From positions 659,079-723,078 of the forward strand of contig NZ_LMDC01000023.1 in the NCBI RefSeq assembly GCF_001425705.1: 64,000 bases of DNA, written 5' to 3'. Positions within the stretch are counted from its first letter, which is position 1; each line of letters starts with the position of its first letter. Position numbers and translations under genes: made by a program. A model generated the notes under the pieces. The model did no database searches. It had not been told where the DNA came from and saw only the letters and a list, made by a program, of their open reading frames with translations. This document shows positions 26,333 to 34,495 of this stretch, piece by piece. The DNA comes from Pelomonas sp. Root1217 (GTDB taxonomy: Bacteria > Pseudomonadota > Gammaproteobacteria > Burkholderiales > Burkholderiaceae_C).

Positions 26333-26747
26333 GCGTCTCAACTACGCCATCAAGGCCGAGATCGCCGACACGCAGGCCGGCAGCTGGGCCTTTGCGGCGC
26401 AGAAGACGATGTATGACGGCAAACGCATCGCCGTCGGCGACGTGATCTACCTCTTCGCCAGCGAGAACGAGGGCGGCGCGGGGCTGGTCGCGCGCGGCGT
26501 GGTCACGTCCGCCGGGGCCATGCCTAGAAAGCCGGGCATCGAGCGCCAGACGCCGCGCGTCAGCATCACTGTCAAGCGGACTGCACTTGTGAAACGCCGC
26601 CTCGGCCGGGCCGAACTCAAGCCCTTTGCCGACTGGAACGATGGCCGGCCCGAGACCGAGCTGAACTTCAAGTTCTACCGCCAGGCGACGAACAAGATCG
26701 TCGCGCTCGGCGACTGGGCCGCCAGCTTTCTCGATGCCTTCTTCTGA
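26325..26747 (+). CDS. EVE/PUA-like domain hypothetical protein
   Basis: This 140-residue protein contains IAVGDVIYLFASENEGGAGL followed by VARGVV, a barrel pattern like that of EVE/PUA-type domains that bind modified bases or nucleotides. The C-terminus LNFKFYRQATNKIVALGDWA is helical. The start lies inside the preceding gene (8-base overlap). An RNA- or DNA-binding role is inference only. Confidence 0.6.
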   Translation: MPERLNYAIKAEIADTQAGSWAFAAQKTMYDGKRIAVGDVIYLFASENEGGAGLVARGVVTSAGAMPRKPGIERQTPRVSITVKRTALVKRRLGRAELKPFADWNDGRPETELNFKFYRQATNKIVALGDWAASFLDAFF

Positions 26748-26819
26748 CGCCCGCGCGCCTCACGTTTGGTGAGCAGCGCCGTTACACAAATCCAGCCCGG
26801 ATTCGGTTATGCTGCGCCG

Positions 26820-26915
26820 CAACATTGCAACGTCGCAATACCGCTTGTCTCCTCCACCGCCCCTGGGTGGATTTGGCCCTCTCGGTGGCTTGCCACCCGC
26901 AGAGGGCCTTTTCTT
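26820..26915 (+). ncRNA. Candidate small RNA with anti-Shine-Dalgarno-like segment
   Basis: A TATGCT -10 (26808-26813) with a loose upstream TTACAC precedes a 96-base non-coding stretch that ends in a strong intrinsic terminator. The body contains CTTGTCTCCTCC (26844-26855), complementary to ribosome binding sites, and a CCACC/GGTGG hairpin (26854-26870). This is the layout of a trans-acting sRNA. Confidence 0.45.
26875..26915 (+). terminator. Intrinsic terminator
   Basis: GGCCCTCT (26875-26882) pairs with AGAGGGCC (26901-26908), with an inner GGTGG/CCACC stem in the loop, followed by TTTTCTT. It ends the candidate sRNA. Confidence 0.8.
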
Positions 26916-27014
26916 GTCCGGCTGCCTTTGGCGCCGCCAGCTGCAAGCGTTCGTTCAAGAGCCCAGCTGACGTTCAAGCTCGGCGCGCCGCTGCGTCAGC
27001 TGCCTGTCGCGAGC

Positions 27015-27386
27015 TCAGCCCCCAGGCTGGCGGCGGCTCTCGAGGAGGCGGATGCGCGCCTGCAGCTCGGCCAGCTCGCGATCACACTCCTGCGCCTTGA
27101 TCGCCTCGATCTCGCCGTGGATGCGGCGCAGCTCCTGCAGTGGCGCGGACGCGGCCTGGGCCTCGGCCGGCTGCCGCTCGGCCATCTCGATCAACAGCTG
27201 GGTGATCACGCCCAGCTGGTCGCCGTAGCTCGCCACGTCGAAGGCCCGCGCCTCGATGCGCGCGTTGCCGGCCTGGGGTTTGATGCCGGCGAAGAACCAG
27301 TCCAGGCGCGGCTCGATGTCCTGCGCCACGTCGCCGCTGAAGGGCAGGCGCAACTGCGGCGCCCAGAGCCAAAACCATGGGAACAT
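27015..27386 (-). CDS. Conserved Burkholderiales hypothetical protein with coiled coil
   Basis: This 123-residue protein begins with an aromatic stretch (FPWFWLWAPQLRLPFSGDVAQ), then DIEPRLDWFFAGIKP and ARAFDVASYGDQLGVIT, followed by a predicted coiled coil (about 75-118). I recall similar proteins in many Burkholderiales genomes, without a function. The start at 27386 follows AAGGGAGAAAAAG. It converges on the sRNA terminator at 26915. Confidence 0.65.
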   Translation of the reverse strand: MFPWFWLWAPQLRLPFSGDVAQDIEPRLDWFFAGIKPQAGNARIEARAFDVASYGDQLGVITQLLIEMAERQPAEAQAASAPLQELRRIHGEIEAIKAQECDRELAELQARIRLLESRRQPGG

Positions 27387-27526
27387 TCTTTTTCTCCCTT
27401 GCACACCGAACGGCTGGCGTGTGGGGGGATGGTGGCGTACGGTCGCACGCATGGCAAGCTCGCCTCCCGTCATGGCCCGCCGGCCACCGTGCCACTCACC
27501 GCGATTCCCAATTGACCCTCTGAAAA

Positions 27527-28417
27527 ATGCGTGAATGCAGACAGTCGGCGATCCACGTCGCAATCCGGGCGTTGGCCCTGGCCAGCGTGGCACTGCTAGG
27601 GTTTGGCGGGTTCGGCGCGTCGGCCGAACCTTCGCCTGGCGGACCGCAGGTCGTGACCTACCCCTCGTCCGGTGCCGCCGGAGACAAGCGCGGCGACTAC
27701 TACGCCAGCCTGCTCAAGCTGGCCTTGGGCAAGGCTGACGGCCACTTCGCCGTGCAGCCCTCCGCGAAGCCGAGCGTGGCCGTGCGAGCCTTCGTAAGCA
27801 TGGCCGCGGGGCAGGATATCGACGTCGTCTGGGCACCGACCACGGTCCAGCTCGAGCGCGACTATCTGCCCGTGCGGATCCCGGTCGACAAGGGCATCCT
27901 CGGCTGGCGCATCTTCCTGATCGGCGAGGACGACCGAGGCCAGTTCGAGAGCATCCGTTCGCTGGAGCAGCTCAAGGCGCTGCCAGCCGGGCTGGTCAGG
28001 GAATGGGTCGACACGGGCGTCCTGCAGAGCAACGGCCTGCCTGTCGTCGCCGCCGCGCGCTACGAGAACCTGTTCACGATGCTGGCGGCGCAGCGCTTTC
28101 GCTACCTGCCGCGCGGCGTCGGCGAGATCTACGGCGAGTTGAGCAACTACGGCCACCTGGGCCTGGCCGTTGAATCCCACCTGGCGCTGCACTACCCGAT
28201 GTGCAGCTACTTCTTTGTCGCCCGGCAGAACACCGAGCTGGCGCAGCACATCGAGCAGGGTCTGCGGCGCGCGCAGAAGGACGGGTCGTTCGAGCAGCTC
28301 TTCCAGCAGTTCTTCGGCAAGGCGGTGCAGGCCGCAAAGCTCGACAAGCGCCTGGTCTTCGAGCTGGACCACCCCACCGCGCCGGCGACCTGCCTGCGAG
28401 CCCCAATCCCACAATGA
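27527..28417 (+). CDS. Periplasmic solute-binding (type 2 SBP-like) protein
   Basis: This 296-residue protein has a long but clear signal peptide (cleavage near GASAEPSPG). A two-lobed SBP_bac_3-like body follows: a VVTYPSSGAAGDKRGDYYAS opening strand, an RSLEQLKALPAGL hinge segment, LGLAVESHLALHYPMCSYFF, and a closing helix LRRAQKDGSFEQLFQQFFG. Stand-alone proteins of this type are often sensors or orphan receptors. No transporter genes adjoin it. It converges on putA. Confidence 0.75.
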   Translation: MRECRQSAIHVAIRALALASVALLGFGGFGASAEPSPGGPQVVTYPSSGAAGDKRGDYYASLLKLALGKADGHFAVQPSAKPSVAVRAFVSMAAGQDIDVVWAPTTVQLERDYLPVRIPVDKGILGWRIFLIGEDDRGQFESIRSLEQLKALPAGLVREWVDTGVLQSNGLPVVAAARYENLFTMLAAQRFRYLPRGVGEIYGELSNYGHLGLAVESHLALHYPMCSYFFVARQNTELAQHIEQGLRRAQKDGSFEQLFQQFFGKAVQAAKLDKRLVFELDHPTAPATCLRAPIPQ

Positions 28418-28455
28418 CGCCGCATTGATGCCGCAGGCCACTGCGTCAAGCGCCC

Positions 28456-31400
28456 TCAGCGCACCCCTGCCAGCAGGGCCGCATTGCCCCCAGCTGCCGC
28501 CGTGTTGACCGTCAGCGTCTGCTCGGCCGCGAAGCGGTAGAGCTGGCGCACATGGCCGGCGCCAGTGACCAGCGGCAAGATGGCCCCAGCCCGCGTGGCC
28601 AGGGCTTGCGCGAGCACATGGGCGGCCGCGGAGTCGGACGATGCCAGCGCGACGCCAGCGAGCTGCGGCGCGGCGAGCAGCCCCGGTAGCGTCGCGTCGG
28701 GCAGTAGCGTCAGCGCGTTGACCGGCAGGCCGGCGCGCAGCAGGGCCTGGCGGGCGCGTTCGTCGCCGCCCAGCCAGATGGCGCTGTTGCCGGCCAGCAG
28801 GGCGCTGACGACCGCGGCCAGGCCCGCTTCGTCACGGCCGAGCACGGCGAAGACGCCCCGGGCGTGGTGGCGCAGCGTGTTGCTCTCGCCGGTCGGGCCG
28901 GGCAGCACGAGGTCGGCGAACTGCGCCTGCGCCGCGACGAACAGGCCACGCAAGGCGAGAGCGGTCGGCGCGTCCAACGTGTCGGCAGCGCGACGCAGCG
29001 TGGCGATGCGCTCAAGCAGCGGCGTGTCGCGCCAACCGGCGTCGGCGGCCACGGCCAAGGCCTCGCTGCGGCCGTCCATCGCGAGGGTCGGCAGCGGCGC
29101 GTCGAGCTGCGGCTCGGCGCAGAAGCGGCGCAGGTAGTCGGGGCCGCCGGCCTTGGGGCCGGTGCCGGACAGGCCTTCACCGCCAAAGGGCTGCACGCCC
29201 ACCACCGCGCCGATGATGTTGCGGTTGACGTAGACGTTGCCGATGCGCGCCTCGTCGGCCAGGCGCTGGGCGCGGCTGTCGATGCGCGTCTGGATGCCCA
29301 GCGTCAGGCCATAGCCCAGCGCGTTGATCTCCTTGATGACGTCGTCGACCGAGTCGTCGAAGCGCACGACGTGCAGCACCGGGCCGAAGATCTCTTCGCC
29401 GAGGTGCGACACGCGCGGCAGCTCGAAAGCGACGGGGCGGATCTGGCGCGGCATGGCCTCGGCCACCGGCGCCTCGGCCAGCAGCTTGGCGTCGCGCTTG
29501 AGGCGCTCGACATGCTTGCTGATGTTGGCATGGGCCTCGTCGTCGATGACGGGACCGACGTCGGTGGCCAGTTGCGCGGGCTGGCCGACATGCAGCTGCG
29601 ACAACGCGCCCTTGAGCATCTCGATGACACCCTCGGCAATGCTGGACTGCACGCACAGCAGGCGCAGTGCCGAGCAGCGCTGGCCGGCGGAGCGGAAGGC
29701 CGATTGCACGACGGCGTCGATGACCTGTTCGGGCAGGGCGGTGGAGTCAACCACCATCGCATTCAGACCGCCGGTCTCGGCGATCAGCGGAATCGGCGAG
29801 TTGGGCTTGGCGGCGAGCGCCTTGTTGATGATCTGCGCGACGACGGTGGAGCCGGTGAAGCAGACGCCGGCCGTGTGCGCATGGGCGACCAGGCCGGCGC
29901 CGACGGTCTCGCCGGGGCCATGCAACAGGGCCAGCGCAGAGTCCGGCACGCCGGCGGCGTGCAGCAGCTCGACCATCTTCAGCGCGACATAGGGTGTCTG
30001 CTCTGCGGGCTTGGCGGCAACGCTGTTGCCAGCCACCAGCGCAGCGACAACCTGGCCGGCAAAGATGGCCAGCGGGAAGTTCCACGGGCTGATGCAGACA
30101 AAGACGCCGCGGCCCTGCATCAATGCCGGCTCGGCTTCGGCCTGGTCGGCGTAGTAGCGCAGGAAGTCCACGGCCTCGCGCACCTCGGCGACGCAGTCGG
30201 CCTGGGTCTTGAAGGCTTCCTTGACGAGCAGGGCGCAGAACTCGGCCAGGCGGGCGTCGAGGGCGTCGGCAGCACGGCGCAGGATGGCGGCGCGCTGCGT
30301 GACGAGCGTGCCGTTCCAGGCGGGGAAGCCGGCGTGCAGGCGTTGCATCGCAGCGTCGACTTCAGCCGCCGAGGCCTCGGGCACAGTGAGCACGGGCGTC
30401 GTTTCGAGCGCAGCCTGCAACGCCATGCGCTGGGCCGGCGCGGTCAGGTCGGCGCCGGTGGAGTTGGCGCGGCCTCGGCCTTCGCTGTCCAGATAAAGGG
30501 CGGGCGGCAGCGGCAGGGCGCTGGTGTTGCGCACCTCGGCCAGCGGCGAGCCCAGCAGCTCGGGCACCTGCACGCTCGGGTCGGCCAGCTGGTGCACAAA
30601 GGACGAGTTGGCGCCGTTCTCCAGCAGGCGGCGCACCAGGTAGGCCAGCAGGTCACGGTGCTCGCCGACCGGCGCATAGACGCGGCAGGGGATGCTGCCG
30701 TCCTTCAGCACCTCGCGGTAGACACCTTCGCCCATGCCGTGCAGTCGCTGCATCTCGAAGGGGGCATTGGTGGCGCGGGCCATCTGCACGATGGCGGCGA
30801 TGGTGCCGGCGTTGTGGCTGGCGAACTGCGGGTAGATGACGTCGGCGTGCTGGATCAGCGCACGCGCACAGGCCAGGTAGCTCACGTCGGTGTGCTGCTT
30901 GTGCGTGAACACCGGGTAGTGCGTCAGGCCCAGCTCCTGGGCGCGCTTGATCTCGCCGTCCCAGTAGGCGCCCTTCACGAGGCGCACCATGAAGCGCAGG
31001 CCATGCTTGCGCGCGATGGCCGCGACCTCGTCGACGACGGCGAGCGCACGCGATTGGTAGGCCTGCACGGCCAGGCCGAAGCCGCGCCAGTGCGGATAGT
31101 GCGTGGCGATGCGCGCGGCCAGTGTGTCCAGCACATCCAGCGACAGCTCCAGGCGGTCGACCTCCTCGGCGTCGATGGTGAGGTTGATATTGGCCTCGGC
31201 GGCCAGTTCGATGAGTTGCCACACGCGCGGCAGCAGCTCGGCGAAGACACGCTCGCGCTGCAGCACTTCGTAGCGGCTGAACAGCGCGCTGAGCTTGATG
31301 GAGATGCCGTCCGACGCTTCGGGTGACGCGGCGCGCTGGCCAGCGGCGATGGCCTTGATCGCGCCGACATAGGCTGCGTGATAGCGCAGCGCGTCGGCCT

Positions 31401-32094
31401 CGGTGCGGGCGCCTTCGCCCAGCATGTCGTAGCTGAAGCGGAGCTGCAGTCCCTGACCCCCGAGGTCGCCGCCTTGCGACGCCCGGCCCCCCGAGGGGGC
31501 GCCAGCGAGCTTGGGGCGGCCCTGCGCTCGCTGCTGCTTGCGGGCCGAGTCGGCCTCGCCCATCGCCTCGTTGATGTTGCGGCCCAGCACGAACTGCCGG
31601 CCCAGCAGCTGGATGGCGCGCACGGTGGCCGCCACCACCGTCTGCGCACCCAGGCGCTTAAACAGGCCGCCGTCGTCATCGGCGCCCGGCAGGAAGCGCT
31701 TGGACATCGAGATGGCCGAGGCCGACAACGCGGCCAGCATCTTGTGCGGGCTGCCTTCGCTGGCGCCATCGAAGTCGGCACGGCCGAGCTGGTCGGCCGT
31801 CAGCGCGATGGCCGTGGGCGCGTCGGGCACACGCAGCAGGGCTTCGGCCAGGCGCATCAGCGCGAGGCCTTCGGCGCTGGTGATCGGGTACTCACGCAGC
31901 AGCGATTCCATGGCCCAGAAGGGCGCCGGGTTCCTGCGCACCTGCTCCACCCAAGGCGCGGCCATGGCGATGACGCCGGGCCAGTTCAGCGCACCGCCGA
32001 CGCGCTCGGCCAGGGCCTGCACGACGCCATGCTCGGCCCGGTAAGGATCGGGCAGGCGGGGCTGTTCGGGCGGGGCGACGAAGGGCGTGGGCAT
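28456..32094 (-). CDS. putA: Bifunctional proline dehydrogenase / glutamate-semialdehyde dehydrogenase
   Basis: This 1212-residue enzyme oxidises proline to glutamate. The FAD-dependent proline dehydrogenase barrel (about residues 85-500) contains [11 protein letters not shown] and [16 protein letters not shown]. The aldehyde dehydrogenase domain (about 560-1010) has [24 protein letters not shown] and the catalytic Cys in [12 protein letters not shown]-terminal ALDH-like extension follows. There is no N-terminal ribbon-helix-helix domain, so it is bifunctional and does not regulate itself. The start at 32094 follows AGGAG. A Gln/Gly/Arg-rich stretch just before SYDMLG looks like an in-frame repeat insertion. 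The divergent lrp-type gene is its likely activator. Confidence 0.93.
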   Translation of the reverse strand: MPTPFVAPPEQPRLPDPYRAEHGVVQALAERVGGALNWPGVIAMAAPWVEQVRRNPAPFWAMESLLREYPITSAEGLALMRLAEALLRVPDAPTAIALTADQLGRADFDGASEGSPHKMLAALSASAISMSKRFLPGADDDGGLFKRLGAQTVVAATVRAIQLLGRQFVLGRNINEAMGEADSARKQQRAQGRPKLAGAPSGGRASQGGDLGGQGLQLRFSYDMLGEGARTEADALRYHAAYVGAIKAIAAGQRAASPEASDGISIKLSALFSRYEVLQRERVFAELLPRVWQLIELAAEANINLTIDAEEVDRLELSLDVLDTLAARIATHYPHWRGFGLAVQAYQSRALAVVDEVAAIARKHGLRFMVRLVKGAYWDGEIKRAQELGLTHYPVFTHKQHTDVSYLACARALIQHADVIYPQFASHNAGTIAAIVQMARATNAPFEMQRLHGMGEGVYREVLKDGSIPCRVYAPVGEHRDLLAYLVRRLLENGANSSFVHQLADPSVQVPELLGSPLAEVRNTSALPLPPALYLDSEGRGRANSTGADLTAPAQRMALQAALETTPVLTVPEASAAEVDAAMQRLHAGFPAWNGTLVTQRAAILRRAADALDARLAEFCALLVKEAFKTQADCVAEVREAVDFLRYYADQAEAEPALMQGRGVFVCISPWNFPLAIFAGQVVAALVAGNSVAAKPAEQTPYVALKMVELLHAAGVPDSALALLHGPGETVGAGLVAHAHTAGVCFTGSTVVAQIINKALAAKPNSPIPLIAETGGLNAMVVDSTALPEQVIDAVVQSAFRSAGQRCSALRLLCVQSSIAEGVIEMLKGALSQLHVGQPAQLATDVGPVIDDEAHANISKHVERLKRDAKLLAEAPVAEAMPRQIRPVAFELPRVSHLGEEIFGPVLHVVRFDDSVDDVIKEINALGYGLTLGIQTRIDSRAQRLADEARIGNVYVNRNIIGAVVGVQPFGGEGLSGTGPKAGGPDYLRRFCAEPQLDAPLPTLAMDGRSEALAVAADAGWRDTPLLERIATLRRAADTLDAPTALALRGLFVAAQAQFADLVLPGPTGESNTLRHHARGVFAVLGRDEAGLAAVVSALLAGNSAIWLGGDERARQALLRAGLPVNALTLLPDATLPGLLAAPQLAGVALASSDSAAAHVLAQALATRAGAILPLVTGAGHVRQLYRFAAEQTLTVNTAAAGGNAALLAGVR
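31452..31542 (-). repeat. Repeat-like in-frame insertion inside putA
   Basis: These bases encode the low-complexity [20 protein letters not shown] block and the following GGD/GGQG residues between the barrel helix NINEAMGEA and [10 protein letters not shown], where related PutA proteins have only a few residues. The DNA carries a CCCCC(CGA)GGGGG hairpin followed by GCGCCAGCGAGC, in the style of intergenic repeats. Confidence 0.5.
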
Positions 32095-32136
32095 GGCAGA
32101 GCTCCTGGTGAGGTTTCGCACTCTAGCCACGGACTA

Positions 32137-32165
32137 CTTGGATTAAATTCCAAGGATTCCAAGAA
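32137..32165. promoter_or_regulatory. Probable Lrp/PutR operator between putA and its regulator
   Basis: CTTGGATTAAATTCCAAG (32137-32154) has perfect six-base arms around an AT core, and a second half-site ATTCCAAG follows at 32155-32162. It is the only AT-rich dyad in the 89-base divergent gap, and an Lrp-type gene is next to it. Confidence 0.6.
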
Positions 32166-32183
32166 CTGCCGAGAAAAATCCAG

Positions 32184-32654
32184 ATGGCCGACGAAACCAG
32201 TCTCGACAAGATCGACGCCCGCATCTTGCGCGTGCTGCAGGCCGATGGGCGGATTTCTAACCTCAAGCTGGCCGAGACCGTGCACCTGTCGCCCACCGCC
32301 GTGCTGGAGCGCGTGAAGCGCCTGACGCGCGACGGCTACATCCTCGGCTACGAGGCACGGCTGAACCCGGCCAAGTTGGGCGCGGCCATGCTGGTCTTCA
32401 TCGAGGTGCACCTGGACCGCACGGTGATGGATGTGATGGACAACTTCAAGGCCGCCGTCCAGGCCCGGCCTGAGATCCTGGAATGCCACCTCGTGGCCGG
32501 CGGCTTCGACTATCTGCTCAAGACCCGGGTGCGCGACATGGGCGCGTATCGGGAGTTCATCGGCAGTGTGATCTGGACGCTACCGGGCGTGCGCGAGACG
32601 CGGACCTATGCAGTCATGGAAGAGGTCAAGGCAACGAACGCATTGCCGATCTGA
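32184..32654 (+). CDS. Lrp/AsnC-family regulator, probable PutR-type activator of putA
   Basis: This 156-residue protein has an N-terminal helix-turn-helix (LDKIDARILRVLQADGRISN, VHLSPTAVLERVKRL) and a C-terminal RAM domain (about 75-145) that binds amino acids and assembles octamers. It is divergent from putA over an AT-rich dyad. Lrp-type proline-responsive activators of putA are known in several proteobacteria, so this assignment is by context. Transcription may end at the hairpin at 32701-32719. Confidence 0.88.
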   Translation: MADETSLDKIDARILRVLQADGRISNLKLAETVHLSPTAVLERVKRLTRDGYILGYEARLNPAKLGAAMLVFIEVHLDRTVMDVMDNFKAAVQARPEILECHLVAGGFDYLLKTRVRDMGAYREFIGSVIWTLPGVRETRTYAVMEEVKATNALPI

Positions 32655-32700
32655 ACCCCCGGACCCGCACTTCGTCGCGCCCAAATGCATCAGGTCGCCA

Positions 32701-32719
32701 GGCGCTGGCTGCCAGCGCC
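32701..32719. repeat. Perfect inverted repeat downstream of the Lrp-type gene
   Basis: GGCGCTGGC and GCCAGCGCC are separated by one base. No T-tract follows. It lies in the 204-base gap before the foreign esterase gene; no gene is visible in that gap. Confidence 0.5.
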
Positions 32720-32858
32720 ACATCGCGGCACATTGCGCGCGGGTCGCCAACTGAACCAGGAAGCTGACCTTGCCGAGTTTCAGCTGGGCAGTGCTGCGGT
32801 TATGGAAAGCCTGCCGCATTGAACACCGCTCCACCCCGTCAAATTCAAAATCCATTCC

Positions 32859-34373
32859 ATGAGACAACCAGCTTCCGTCTTTCGTCGCGCACTGTTCATC
32901 ATTCCCTTCCTGCTGCACTTCACGCATGCGATGGCGCAAAACCTTCCGGGAAAGCGCGACTCACTGCATTCGGACATCTTGAATGAGGAAAGGGTCATAC
33001 AGGTCCTACTGCCTGAAAACTACAAACCCGGGTCGGAGGAGAAGTATGACGTGCTCTACATCCTGGATGGCGATTCGAACATGAAGTCGATTTCGGCCAT
33101 CCAGCAGTTTGCGCAGGCCGAGTCCTACATGCCGCCCATCATCCTGGTGGCCGTGTTCAATACCAATCGCGATCGTGACCTCCTGCCCACGCATGTCGGC
33201 CCGAAGCCATCGGGCGGGGCGGGCAAGTTCCTTTCGTTCTTCAAGAACGAACTCATACCCTACGTCAACAAGACCTATCCCACCAACGGCAACAACATCC
33301 TGTTTGGTCATTCCTTTGGCGGGGTGTTTTCCACGTATGCACTCCTGAATGAACCGCAGCTTTTCAATTCCTACCTGGCCGTTGACCCGAGCTTTTGGTG
33401 GGACAGTGGCTACATGAACAAGCTCGCGGCCGACAAGTTGAGCGCGTCAGTGCCGCGGGGCAAAGCCCTTTTCATCGCCGGGCGCGCCGGGGAGGGGCTC
33501 AAGGAAATGGCAATCACCGGCATGGATGCCATTCTCCAGAGCAAGGCACCCCAGGACTTGAAATGGAAAATCGTGGCCTATGCGGATGAGACGCATGGAT
33601 CCGTGCGGCTGAAAAGCGTCTACGACGGGTTGAGATTTTTCTACGATGGCTACAGCAACAAGCCCATCGAATTTCACCCCATGAATGGCGTGGTACTCAA
33701 GGACAAGCCCTATAAAATTTACTATTTCGGATCATCCCAGTCGGTGCGCTACACCACCGATGGCAGTGAACCTGCCGAATCTTCCACAAAAATGGGAGCA
33801 GAAAACGACCTGATCAACGACACAAAAATATTCGCCAAGTCAGTGGGCCGCAACGACCGCTATAACAAGGTATCCATCGGCGAGTTCAAAGTCGGCAAAA
33901 CGCTTGCGGCGAGCGCAATGCCGAAAAGTGCCAAACCGGGGGGCTTGCATTATTCGTACTACGAAGGGGAATGGGACGCGCTGCCCGACTTCGAAAAACT
34001 CAAAGCCCTCCAGTCCGGCATCACCAACAAGGACTTCGATGTCAACCGCCTGCCGCGCCAGACCAACTTTGCCTGCCTGATCGAAGGCTATATTGAAATC
34101 CAGAAGGCGGGCTATTACATCTTTGCGCTGGACTCGGACGACGGCTCGAAACTCTATCTGGGCGAGAACCTGCTGATTTCCTACGACGGCCTTCATGGCG
34201 ACGGCAGCCCAAAAACCTATCTCATCCCGTTGGAGAAGGGTTTCTACCCAATTCGGATGGAATACTTCCAGAAAGCCGGAGGCGCTCATCTCAAGCTGCA
34301 ATATGTCGTCCCAGGCGAGGAAAAGCCCCGCCCGATTTCTATTCCGTTTGAACTCCAATACAGCCGCCATTGA
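32859..34373 (+). CDS. Secreted esterase with chitobiase-C-like and PA14 domains, probably acquired
   Basis: This 504-residue protein has a signal peptide (about 1-26), an esterase-D-type alpha/beta hydrolase domain (27-262) with nucleophile Ser152 in FGHSFGG and likely His246 in DETHGS, and a CHB_HEX-type beta domain (about 268-343, with VRYTTDGSEP). A C-terminal PA14 domain follows (about 362-500) with DSDDGSKLYLGENLLI. PA14 and CHB_HEX modules usually bind carbohydrate, so a polysaccharide deacetylase or siderophore/carbohydrate esterase is plausible. Base composition is near 50 percent GC, with AAA, AAT and TTT codons that neighbours avoid, and the protein style is Bacteroidota-like. It is very likely horizontally acquired. 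Confidence 0.85.
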   Translation: MRQPASVFRRALFIIPFLLHFTHAMAQNLPGKRDSLHSDILNEERVIQVLLPENYKPGSEEKYDVLYILDGDSNMKSISAIQQFAQAESYMPPIILVAVFNTNRDRDLLPTHVGPKPSGGAGKFLSFFKNELIPYVNKTYPTNGNNILFGHSFGGVFSTYALLNEPQLFNSYLAVDPSFWWDSGYMNKLAADKLSASVPRGKALFIAGRAGEGLKEMAITGMDAILQSKAPQDLKWKIVAYADETHGSVRLKSVYDGLRFFYDGYSNKPIEFHPMNGVVLKDKPYKIYYFGSSQSVRYTTDGSEPAESSTKMGAENDLINDTKIFAKSVGRNDRYNKVSIGEFKVGKTLAASAMPKSAKPGGLHYSYYEGEWDALPDFEKLKALQSGITNKDFDVNRLPRQTNFACLIEGYIEIQKAGYYIFALDSDDGSKLYLGENLLISYDGLHGDGSPKTYLIPLEKGFYPIRMEYFQKAGGAHLKLQYVVPGEEKPRPISIPFELQYSRH

Positions 34374-34380
34374 ATGCTGA

Positions 34381-34402
34381 GCTGCGGCCCACGGGCCGCA
34401 GC
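34381..34402 (+). terminator. Hairpin after the foreign esterase gene
   Basis: There are perfect 10-base arms (GCTGCGGCCC and GGGCCGCAGC) around AC, starting 8 bases after the stop. No T-tract follows, so it would act as a weak terminator or mRNA end. Confidence 0.45.
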
Positions 34403-34495
34403 CGTGCATGCGACGGCACGCCGAGACGGGGGTAAACAGGGCGCGGGAAACGCCGGCACGGCTTGGACAATGCCCGTTTTCAAGCCCGCCTGTCC

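Noticed and set aside
28864-31326. 820-codon forward frame inside putA
   Set aside because: It is antisense to intact proline and aldehyde dehydrogenase domains.
32580-32939. Reverse-strand 119-codon frame in the gap after the Lrp gene
   Set aside because: It overlaps both flanking real genes and has no family resemblance or ribosome binding site.
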